A stretch of DNA of 26,671 nt from CAZYAK01 sp964645935 (GTDB lineage: Bacteria; Patescibacteriota; Gracilibacteria; Peribacterales; Peribacteraceae), in NCBI GenBank assembly GCA_964645935.1, contig CAZYAK010000015.1, positions 1-26,671 of the forward strand, read 5' to 3'. Below the pieces are notes generated by a model, which ran no database searches, was not told the DNA's origin, and saw nothing but the letters and a program-made list of their open reading frames with translations. The translations under genes and the position numbers were made by a program. The first letter of the stretch is position 1; each line of letters begins with the position of its first letter. Positions 7,387 through 14,732 of this stretch are shown in pieces.

Positions 7387-8428
7387 ATGCGAATTCTGAG
7401 CTCTTCACACACGTAGCTATCCGGGAATGCGAGGCTCGCGATGCACATGCCTCCAGATACCTTGTAGGGACAGGATGGTTCGTGGACGGTCAGCAGTGGT
7501 TTTTCTTCCATGGTTCCACCCGTCAAGGACACGGGCGCCGGGCAGGAGGCGGGCCGCCAGTGCGCGCACGGAAATTTCGCTCATCACGTACGGCTCCCCC
7601 GTACCCGCGCTTCCTTGCCCGCACGGGATGTCAGCGCGCCTTGCGCCTGCGAGGATGTTCAGAAAACTGTACATCGGCGCTCGTGTCTGTAAAACACGAC
7701 ATGTCCGCCCATATGGTCACCCCAGCCGCCGTAAAACACCTGAGAATCCTGCGTTTGAGCCATTTTAGTGTTCAAAAGTCGAGAATATGCGACGGAATGG
7801 CAAACGGCCTGTACAGAATACGAGTAACTCCACACGGTTAAGGGGGTTTCGCAAGAACAATTCTGAGGAAATCCTCATACGTCGAAAGATCGCTCTGCCA
7901 AACGATATCGTTCATGAAAGGGCGATTTGAGCATGATTACGTGTCCAAAAAGGTGGGTGATTTCCTGAGGGGCGCGTAACAGAGGTGGTGTTTACGCGTT
8001 TCCTGCTGTGCCACGGTTCCTCTCCCTGCCTTGATCGGTTTCGATCCTATTCGCTAGGATCTCCGCTGATCCGCTCGCAGAGAAAGGTGAGCGTGGTCAC
8101 CCCCTGTTCGTTGTCATTCCGGCCCTCGCCCCTGACGGGACGAGTCTCACATCCGCCCTGTATCGGGCGTGGTCGTGTTCCCTTCCAAGGGAATGGTGCA
8201 CATTCGCCTCTCACCCTGCGCTTCGCGTGGGGAATCTGTGCGTCTTCAGTTCGAAGGTGTCTGCCCTTGTGTGATCTCTTTATATTTAAGGAGGGGAGCG
8301 CCAGCGTCACTAACGTCGGTGCTCATACTCAAACGACACAAGAACCGCAGGTATCCGGTGTCACCATTTCTTTCGAACATCCATCCACTCAACTACGTCT
8401 TTCTACTTATTCCATTTTATCTCCTTTT
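7387..8428. other. About 1 kb spacer and long leader before the surface-layer gene
   Basis: No reading frame here is convincing. Composition is more AT-rich than the neighbouring genes, like the 3' end of cysS. Visible elements are: an inverted repeat TGAGGAAATCCTCA (7864-7877), a 12-bp perfect palindrome AACGATATCGTT (7901-7912), a 7-bp hairpin GATCCTA-TTCGC-TAGGATC (8043-8061), and a Shine-Dalgarno-like TAAGGAGG at 8286-8293 with no start codon at the right distance. The last 60 nt before the surface gene are rich in C and T. A promoter such as TTGATC-N18-TAGGAT (8031-8060) is possible but overlaps the hairpin. Confidence 0.5.
8043..8061 (+). promoter_or_regulatory. Hairpin in the region upstream of the surface-layer gene
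   Basis: GATCCTA and TAGGATC form a perfect 7-bp stem around TTCGC. It may belong to a structured 5' UTR or act as an operator; TAGGAT could also be a -10 box with TTGATC at 8031-8036. Confidence 0.35.
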
Positions 8429-11400
8429 ATGGACATTTCTCGTTTTAAGAAGGTCCTCGCGGGAGTGTCGGTGGCTGCCGTGTCGCTCACCCAGATGGGT
8501 GTGGCGCTCGCTGCCTACTCCGACGTTCCTTCCGGGGTCTGGTACGAGGAGGCCGTTGACTCGCTCTTGAGCGACGGAATCCTCGACGAGAGCCAGCCGC
8601 GCTTCCGCGGCAGCGAACTCGCCAACCGCGCTGAGTTCGTCAAGCTCCTCGTCCAAATGAACGGTGGTTTGCTCTCCACCCCCCCGGCCGTCGCGTCGTT
8701 CAACGACGTCGCTCCGTCCGCCTGGTACTACTCCTATATGGAGGAGGCCGGTAAGGAGGGTTGGGTAAAGGGTGACGGCAACTGCTACGGCTCCAAGCCG
8801 TGCTACGCCCGCCCGGCCGCCAACATCAACCGCGCCGAGGCCGCTGCGCTCATCGTCCGCGCCTTTGCCCTCGAGGGCACCGGCGACGCGCCGCGCTTCG
8901 TCGATGTTCCCTCGGGCCAGTGGTACACGGAGGCCGTTCAGACGGCAGCCGACTACTGCGTGCTGCAGGGTGACGACGCCACGGGCCGCGTCCGTCCCAG
9001 CGACAACATGAACCGCGCTGAGATGGTCGTCATGCTCTACCGCGTCGATCAGGGTATGACCTATGGCGTCGATTGCATGGGAGACGTCCCCTCCACGGAG
9101 GCGGAGATCTCCGATGTCAACGCGATGTCCGCCCGCACGGTCGAGGTTGAGTTCACGACTGACGTGGACGATGCCTCCGCCGAGGACGAGGCCAACTACG
9201 AGGTTTCCGGCGCCACGCCGGCCGTCACCGTGACGAGCGCTTCGCTCATCGCGGACGACACCGTCGAGCTCACGCTCAGCGGCGACCTCCAGGCCTCCGA
9301 GGAGTACACGCTCACCGTTGACGGCGTCGAGTCCGTCGATGGCGACGTGATCTCGGACTCCATGGATTTCACCGGCTACTCATCGCTCCCGACGAGCGAG
9401 GGCACGCTTGAGATCTCCATGGCCTCCCAGAGCCCGGTCGGCGACACGGTGCCCCAGGGTGCCGTTGGCGTCACCATGCTCTCCATGGACATCACCGCGT
9501 CCTGCGATGATTCCGTGCTGCTCGAGGACCTCACGGTTCTCCACGAGGGCTTCGGTTCCGAGAGCGACATCAGCGGCATCTACGCCGCGGTCGATGGCGC
9601 CCGCATCTCGCGCAAGCGCACGATCGATTCCAAGGACCAGACTGCCGATGTGCACCTGTCCTCCCCGCTCACCATCGCCGCCTGCAAGACGGTGACTGTC
9701 GACCTCGTCGCGGACTTCTCGTCCACGGCTACGACGGCTGGTGAGCACAACCTTGCTGTTGAGCTGCCCTCCGACGTTCAGACGAACGCCAAGCAGGTCA
9801 CCGGCGAGTTCCCGCTTCGTGGCTCCACCTTTAAGGTGGCTGCTGTCCGCAGCGGCAACGTCACTGTCGAGTACCGCACGGTCTCCCCGGATGAGGTGAA
9901 CGTCGGTGACGATCAGGTGATCCTTGGGCGCTTCCAGGTCCAGACGGACTCCGTCGAGGACCAGACGCTCTACTCCGTCACGCTGGAGCAGAATGGCTCC
10001 GCCAACGACGGTGACGTCACGGATCTGAAGATCCGCCGCACGGATGGCACGGTGCTGACCAACGCGGTCGCCTCGGCCAACGACGGCTACTTCACGTTCG
10101 TCTTCGACCCCCCGTTCACTGTCCTTGAGGGTGACAAGATCACGCTCGAGGTTGTCGGTGACGTCCAGGGTGGCGCTGGCGACGATGTTCAGCTGAGCCT
10201 GGAGGAAGAGTCTGACCTCTTCGCGGTCGGTTCTCTCTACGGTTACGGCGTGAACGGCCAGCTCTACGGTTCCCGAGTCACGATCAGCACGACCACCTCC
10301 GCTTCGACGGTTTCGATCGACGCCGGTGAGTTCACGATCGAGATCGACGGTCCCGCCCAGCAGACCTACACCAGCGACCAGAACGACGCCGTCCTCGCCA
10401 ACGTCAAGTTCTCGACGGCCGGCGACAGGATCGACGTTCGCAAGCTCTTCGTGGCTATTCAGGGTAACACCTCTTCGGGTGGCCAGCTGAGCACCATGAT
10501 CAGCAACGTTCTCGAGAACATCACGCTCCGCAACAAGACCACGGGTCGCTCCATCGACGCCGTCCGCCTGACCGCCTCCGCGGACTCCGCCATCAACGGC
10601 GCGAGCACGACGGGCACGTTCCAGGTGTACCGCTTCGATGACTTCTCCGTAGCCGGTGCGGATGCCTTCGAGCTGCGCGTCGACTTCATCGACGACGTCG
10701 CCAACAACGGCGACCAGTTCAAGGTCCACATCTGTGGTGAGCCCACGCAAGTCAGCACCGGTGCCAACAGCACGGGATGCAACTTCGGTGGCTTCATCGC
10801 TTCCACCACGACGGCTCAGGCCAAGGGCTACCAGCTCGAGGCCGAAGGTCTGTCGACGGGTGACGTCGTCAAGGACGTTCGCCCCCGCGGCACCATCACG
10901 GGTAACGCTCAGCGCATCGCTGAGTCGGCCCTGACGGTCGCGGTCAAGTCCATCGGTTCCGCCGACACGGCCGTGAAGAACAGCAAGAACATCAACCTGC
11001 TGCGCTTCGAGGCTCGTGCCAACGAGGCCAAGGACATCCTCCTCACCAAGGCGATCTTCAACTCCGCCTCGGGCTCCCTCAACAACGCTCAGAACTACAC
11101 GCTCTGGGTGGACGGTGACTCCGACGGTAAGGTCGACATCATCCTTGAGAAGGGTGTTGCCAACCAGAACTCCAAGGTCTCCTTCAACCAGCTCACGGGT
11201 GGCGGCTTCGTCATCCCGAAGGAGAAGACCGTTGTCTTCGAGGTCCACGGCGACATCGCCTCCACGATCACGAACGACGATCTGCAGCTGAAGTTCAGCC
11301 AGACCGATTCTGACTACCTCGAGGCCGAGCAGGTCGACCGCGGCAGCTCGCTCTCAGGTATCGTTACGACGGGTACGTACACGAACTCCTGCACGACGAC

Positions 11401-12667
11401 CACCAACTGTGAAATCGTCGTCTCCACGGTGGCTTCCCAGCTCTACAGCCTCGTGAACCAGGGTAACCTCTACGTTTCCCAGGACACCACGCCGCTCCGC
11501 AGCCGCCAGCTCCTTGGTGGTCTGCTCGGCGATTCGATCCTCCGCCTCAACCTTCGCGCTGAGAACGAGGACATCGACGTGACCGACCTCCAGTTCAACT
11601 CCTCCGGTTCCACGGCTTCGTCCGTCGACCGTCTCGAGCTGTACAAGGAAGGCGCCACGACGCCGTTCGCCTCCGCCACCGTGTCCGGTTGCGGCAGCGA
11701 TGACGTGCTTAACCAGAACCCCGGCAACGGCGGCGCTTCCATCGCGGCCTTCTGTGCCAAGATGCAGGCTCGCCAGCTCGTTGTTCTCAAGGGTGCTGAC
11801 ACCAAGATCCTCGTGAAGCCGCGCATGAAGTCCGACGTGGACGGCGCGCTTTCCGGTCAGAAGGTCCAGGTGTTCCTCAACAGCCAGGCCGTATCGAACA
11901 ACGCCTCCGGTTCCGGCGCTGTCCGCGGTCGCGGTGACCAGTCGAGCAACAACCTGGTCGCAAACACTGGTGACTCCGCCGGTAACGGCGAGGTGTTCAT
12001 CGGACGCACGTCGCCCTCCGCGACGAACGCCACGATCACGGGCAACCTCAACGTGACGGCCCTGTCCAAGATCCTCACGATCGCGAACGCCAACCCGGAT
12101 GCCAACGGCACCAACGTGCCCACCGGCCCCTCCGACATTGGTCAGTTCAAGATCTCGGCCTCGGCGCACGGAAACTCCAAGAACGGCCTGAACAAGGTCG
12201 TCCTCTCGGGTGTGGTCCTCAACGTCAACGCCACCAACACCACGGTCGACAACTCGGCTGGAGCCATCTTGTTCTACAACAAGGCGAACTCCACCGTGAC
12301 CAGGGCCTGCACCGCGTACTCGTCCACGGGCGCCCTGCTCGTCGGCTCCACGGTCTCGGGTAACTTCGTTGTTCACTGCACCGACTTCGGTTCCGTGAAC
12401 ACGACGATCGATCAGGGTTCGGACCAGACGTTCGTGCTCAAGGCCAACATCACGGCCACGACGTCCACGTCCATCCTCCAGGTCATCCTGCAGAACTTCG
12501 AGAGCATGTCCCGCACGACCTTCGGGCCGGGCAGCACCGCAAGTCACCTGCAGTGGGTTGATTCGGATTCCGGTACCATCGGTTCTGGTACGACCACCGC
12601 CTCGGTGTTCAACTGGGTCGAGTATCCGGAGACCACGGTCAAGTCCACGAGCTACCAGAACAGCTAA
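8429..12667 (+). CDS. SLH-domain surface-layer protein (1412 aa)
   Basis: Large exported cell-surface protein, probably the S-layer subunit. Residues 1-28 form a signal peptide (RFKK, hydrophobic core, VALA cleavage). Three SLH domains follow at about 30-80, 89-145 and 150-205 (YSDVPSGVWYEEAV, FNDVAPSAWYYSYM, FVDVPSGQWYTEAV), which should bind a cell-wall polymer. An Ig-like domain (about 220-305) comes next. The remainder contains about six diverged beta domains beginning near residues 350, 500, 657, 857, 1040 and 1237. They share a pattern like LLRFEARANEAKDILLTKAIF. Cysteines are few and tend to occur in close pairs. Codon use is highly uniform (tcc, acg, gtc), suggesting strong expression. 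The ATG at 8429 is chosen for the signal peptide; the open frame upstream has unnatural composition. There is no Shine-Dalgarno site, only a C/T-rich leader. Confidence 0.9.
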   Translation: MDISRFKKVLAGVSVAAVSLTQMGVALAAYSDVPSGVWYEEAVDSLLSDGILDESQPRFRGSELANRAEFVKLLVQMNGGLLSTPPAVASFNDVAPSAWYYSYMEEAGKEGWVKGDGNCYGSKPCYARPAANINRAEAAALIVRAFALEGTGDAPRFVDVPSGQWYTEAVQTAADYCVLQGDDATGRVRPSDNMNRAEMVVMLYRVDQGMTYGVDCMGDVPSTEAEISDVNAMSARTVEVEFTTDVDDASAEDEANYEVSGATPAVTVTSASLIADDTVELTLSGDLQASEEYTLTVDGVESVDGDVISDSMDFTGYSSLPTSEGTLEISMASQSPVGDTVPQGAVGVTMLSMDITASCDDSVLLEDLTVLHEGFGSESDISGIYAAVDGARISRKRTIDSKDQTADVHLSSPLTIAACKTVTVDLVADFSSTATTAGEHNLAVELPSDVQTNAKQVTGEFPLRGSTFKVAAVRSGNVTVEYRTVSPDEVNVGDDQVILGRFQVQTDSVEDQTLYSVTLEQNGSANDGDVTDLKIRRTDGTVLTNAVASANDGYFTFVFDPPFTVLEGDKITLEVVGDVQGGAGDDVQLSLEEESDLFAVGSLYGYGVNGQLYGSRVTISTTTSASTVSIDAGEFTIEIDGPAQQTYTSDQNDAVLANVKFSTAGDRIDVRKLFVAIQGNTSSGGQLSTMISNVLENITLRNKTTGRSIDAVRLTASADSAINGASTTGTFQVYRFDDFSVAGADAFELRVDFIDDVANNGDQFKVHICGEPTQVSTGANSTGCNFGGFIASTTTAQAKGYQLEAEGLSTGDVVKDVRPRGTITGNAQRIAESALTVAVKSIGSADTAVKNSKNINLLRFEARANEAKDILLTKAIFNSASGSLNNAQNYTLWVDGDSDGKVDIILEKGVANQNSKVSFNQLTGGGFVIPKEKTVVFEVHGDIASTITNDDLQLKFSQTDSDYLEAEQVDRGSSLSGIVTTGTYTNSCTTTTNCEIVVSTVASQLYSLVNQGNLYVSQDTTPLRSRQLLGGLLGDSILRLNLRAENEDIDVTDLQFNSSGSTASSVDRLELYKEGATTPFASATVSGCGSDDVLNQNPGNGGASIAAFCAKMQARQLVVLKGADTKILVKPRMKSDVDGALSGQKVQVFLNSQAVSNNASGSGAVRGRGDQSSNNLVANTGDSAGNGEVFIGRTSPSATNATITGNLNVTALSKILTIANANPDANGTNVPTGPSDIGQFKISASAHGNSKNGLNKVVLSGVVLNVNATNTTVDNSAGAILFYNKANSTVTRACTAYSSTGALLVGSTVSGNFVVHCTDFGSVNTTIDQGSDQTFVLKANITATTSTSILQVILQNFESMSRTTFGPGSTASHLQWVDSDSGTIGSGTTTASVFNWVEYPETTVKSTSYQNS

Positions 12668-12699
12668 GCTGCTCTTCTAGCCCCCGGGCGAGCCCCGGC

Positions 12700-12732
12700 A
12701 AAAAACCCTCCCCTCACGGGGAGGGTTTTTTT
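12700..12732 (+). terminator. Strong intrinsic terminator of the surface-layer gene
   Basis: CCCTCCCC-TCAC-GGGGAGGG with an A run on the left and seven T on the right, 33 nt after the stop codon. It can work in both directions. Confidence 0.93.
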
Positions 12733-12844
12733 GTTGCACAGGAGAGAAACCGCAACGGGTCTCGTGGGCGCCGTTTCTGAAGGACGCATCTTTACTGCGC
12801 AACGCGAGCCGCATGAAGAGCGGTTCGTCGAGCCTCGCCCGGGC

Positions 12845-13885
12845 TCAGCCCAGGTACTTGCGCTTCAAGTGCAGGGCCTTGAGGGTCAACGGACGCAGGA
12901 GCAGCTCCTGTTCGGGGGGGTAGGCGACGTACGTGCCGCCGAGCTTGGTTTTAAAGTCCGTGACGCCGGACCAGGGGTGGGTGGGCTGGCCGTCGGGCGC
13001 CACGCCGAAGAGGTCGTAGTGAATGCATCCTTCCTGGCGACAGCGGCCCATAGCGGCCCACTGGAGCAGGGAGGGCGCCATGAGAGCCCGGGCTGCGTGC
13101 GAGGAGGCGCCGTAGTAGTACACGCCCATGCCGTTCCAGGTGACGCCCATAAGCCCGGAGACGGCCGTTTCCGGGTCCAGGCCCTCCACGGGTGCCGGAC
13201 CGTCCTCAGCGGCCCTGGAGGGTTCCTGAGGGGTCTTGGCAGGAGGGTAGGCGAGCAGCAGGAAGGCCCCTGGTAGGCGCGTGAGGAAGGTCTCGTAGTA
13301 ATGGGCGGAATGGGGCGTGAAGCCGTCGCGAGCGCCTGTTTCGGCTGCGAGACGCGCGAAGGAAGACGCGTCTAGGGATTCGCGTACACGCACGCCGTGG
13401 CGTTCCGCGAGACGGATGTTATACCGGCCCTTGGGTTTCATCTGTGCCAGGAGCTCGTCGGGGGCCAGGGTGAGGTCCAGAATGTGTGTGGCATCCGGGT
13501 GCACATGCCGCCCCGAGGGCCGCCAGCCAGGCAGCGCGCCGGTCTCTGCTGGTGGGGACGCGAGGACGCGTAGCGCCCCGGCACTGCGCGCGTCGTCGGC
13601 GATGCGTTCTAGGAGTGCCCGGCAGACGGACGCGTCGTCCCCCTCCGCAAGCGGTCCGCGCGGGACCTCCCACACCGAGAGCCCCAAATGCGTGCGGTCG
13701 ATCACCACGAGTGCCGCTCCGCGGATCCTGCCCCCTTCCGTGGCCTCGTAGGTGCGGGTCTTGCGCCCGGCTGCCTCCTGGAACACCCGCCACTCGGCGG
13801 ACTGCCAGAGCGCCGCCCGCGGATGGGCAGCGAGCCAAGCGTCGGCCCGCGAAGTGCCGCCGGCGGAGAGGGGACTGATCTCCAT
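12845..13885 (-). CDS. FemABX-family peptidyltransferase
   Basis: 346 residues with the two-GNAT-fold layout of FemX/FemAB enzymes, which add amino acids from aminoacyl-tRNA to the peptidoglycan stem peptide. Matching features are the N-terminal ALWQSAEWRVFQEAAGRKT, VVIDRTHLGLSVWEVPRGPL, MKPKGRYNIRLAERHGV and the C-terminal LLQWAAMGRCRQEGCIHYDLFGV with FKTKLGG. An Ala/Pro/Glu-rich insert (about residues 222-243) interrupts the second domain. No membrane segment is seen. The ATG at 13885 is preferred over 13897, because TATGCT ends 7 nt upstream and contains the other ATG. Which residue is transferred cannot be told. It is divergent from the superoxide dismutase gene. Confidence 0.85.
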   Translation of the reverse strand: MEISPLSAGGTSRADAWLAAHPRAALWQSAEWRVFQEAAGRKTRTYEATEGGRIRGAALVVIDRTHLGLSVWEVPRGPLAEGDDASVCRALLERIADDARSAGALRVLASPPAETGALPGWRPSGRHVHPDATHILDLTLAPDELLAQMKPKGRYNIRLAERHGVRVRESLDASSFARLAAETGARDGFTPHSAHYYETFLTRLPGAFLLLAYPPAKTPQEPSRAAEDGPAPVEGLDPETAVSGLMGVTWNGMGVYYYGASSHAARALMAPSLLQWAAMGRCRQEGCIHYDLFGVAPDGQPTHPWSGVTDFKTKLGGTYVAYPPEQELLLRPLTLKALHLKRKYLG

Positions 13886-13892
13886 CTCCGCA

Positions 13893-13898
13893 AGCATA
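13893..13898 (-). promoter_or_regulatory. -10 element of femX-like gene (leaderless geometry)
   Basis: TATGCT on the minus strand, 7 nt before the ATG at 13885; the same box and distance as at cysS. Confidence 0.5.
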
Positions 13899-13971
13899 GC
13901 GAACCCCGGCCCGCCCGTCCGGAGCTCAGAGGGCGACGGCGGGTCACGCTGGCGCTTGCCATCTGTCACCG

Positions 13972-13977
13972 TAGAAT
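13972..13977 (+). promoter_or_regulatory. -10-like element of the superoxide dismutase gene
   Basis: TAGAAT, 22 nt before the ATG at 14000. The short leader contains a run of C. The alternative in-frame ATG at 13976 overlaps this box. Confidence 0.4.
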
Positions 13978-13999
13978 GAGCGTATTCCCCCCCGATCCC

Positions 14000-14611
14000 A
14001 TGGCCTACTCCCTGCCCGCCCTGCCCTACGCCTACGACGCGCTGGAGCCCCACATCGACGCCAAGACGATGGAGATCCACCACTCCAAGCACCATCAGAC
14101 CTACGTGGATAAGGTCAACAAGGCCCTGGAAGGCACCAAGTGGGATGGTCTGCCCATCGAGGAGGTGCTGCAGGTACTGGATGAGCTTCCCTCGGACAAG
14201 AAGGCCGCCATCCGCAACAACGGCGGCGGACACTACAACCATACGCTCTTCTGGAGTCTCTTGGCTCCTAAGGCCGGCGGCAAGCCCGAGGGCGAGCTGC
14301 TGAAGGCCATTGAGTCCACGTTCAAGTCGTACGACAACTTCATGAAGATCTTCGAGGAGACGGCCATCAACCAGTTTGGCTCCGGCTGGGCGTGGCTCTT
14401 CGTGGAAGACGGCAAGCTCGTCCTCAAGGGCTACCCGAACCAAGGCTCCCCAATCATGGAAGGCAAGCAAGCCATCTTCGGCATCGACGTGTGGGAGCAC
14501 GCGTACTACCTCAAGTACCAGAACAAACGCGCGGACTACGTGAAGGCGTTCTGGAACGTGGTGAACTGGAAAGAAGTCGCCAAGCGCTACGCGGCCGCGA
14601 AGCAGGCCTGA
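14000..14611 (+). CDS. Superoxide dismutase, Fe/Mn family (Mn-like active site)
   Basis: Dismutates superoxide to oxygen and hydrogen peroxide. The 203 residues carry all metal ligands: His27 (MEIHHSKHHQTYV), the His in NNGGGHYNHTLFW, and Asp/His in GIDVWEHAYYLKYQNKRADYV. The Gly-Gly-His and NQGSP signatures point to the Mn or cambialistic type rather than strict Fe type; this is inferred from motif knowledge. No signal peptide is present, so it acts in the cytoplasm. The start MAYSLPALPY matches the family N-terminus. It is convergent with the decarboxylase gene, sharing a bidirectional terminator nested in an inverted repeat. Confidence 0.95.
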   Translation: MAYSLPALPYAYDALEPHIDAKTMEIHHSKHHQTYVDKVNKALEGTKWDGLPIEEVLQVLDELPSDKKAAIRNNGGGHYNHTLFWSLLAPKAGGKPEGELLKAIESTFKSYDNFMKIFEETAINQFGSGWAWLFVEDGKLVLKGYPNQGSPIMEGKQAIFGIDVWEHAYYLKYQNKRADYVKAFWNVVNWKEVAKRYAAAKQA

Positions 14612-14613
14612 GG

Positions 14614-14730
14614 GAGGATGTAGGCGTCAGGAATGAGGCCGTAGAAATGTATCTCACGAATCTCAAAAGGCGACGCCGCTCTGGCATCGCCTTTTTAGTC
14701 TACATCCAACGGCCTAACGCCTACATCCTC
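14614..14730. repeat. Inverted repeat joining the 3' ends of two convergent genes
   Basis: GAGGATGTAGGCGT (14614-14627) is repeated as a perfect 14-bp inverted copy at 14717-14730. An inner 7-bp pair AGGCCGT / ACGGCCT lies at 14636-14642 and 14709-14715. Each outer arm begins 2 nt after a stop codon: sodA/sodB on the plus strand, the decarboxylase on the minus strand. Both mRNAs therefore carry the same 14-nt sequence right after their stop. Confidence 0.8.
14665..14696. terminator. Bidirectional intrinsic terminator
   Basis: AAAAGGCGA and TCGCCTTTT form a stem with a GC-rich loop, with T runs on both strands. It serves the superoxide dismutase and decarboxylase genes and sits inside the larger inverted repeat. 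Confidence 0.85.
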
Positions 14731-14732
14731 GC

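Noticed and set aside
7365..7674. Overlapping minus-strand frames after cysS (starts at 7511, 7584 and 7674)
   Set aside because: Two frames each look partly natural and could be pieces of a decayed small gene, but neither has a recognisable family, and one overlaps the cysS end. Not supported enough to annotate.
7383..7841. 152-residue plus-strand frame after cysS
   Set aside because: No ribosome site or promoter geometry and unnatural composition; overlaps the cysS stop by chance.
8286..8293. Shine-Dalgarno TAAGGAGG as start of a small leader peptide
   Set aside because: No ATG, GTG or TTG at a usable distance downstream.
7985..8428. Longer N-terminus for the surface-layer protein
   Set aside because: Adds 148 residues of unnatural sequence before a perfect signal peptide at 8429.
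9380..11248. 622-residue minus-strand frame opposite the surface-layer gene
   Set aside because: Arises from the strong codon bias of the sense gene; rich in Val, Glu, Asp, Arg repeats with no domain.
13886..14500. N-terminal extension of the femX-like gene over the superoxide dismutase gene
   Set aside because: Antisense to the superoxide dismutase; the start at 13885 is supported by its -10 box.
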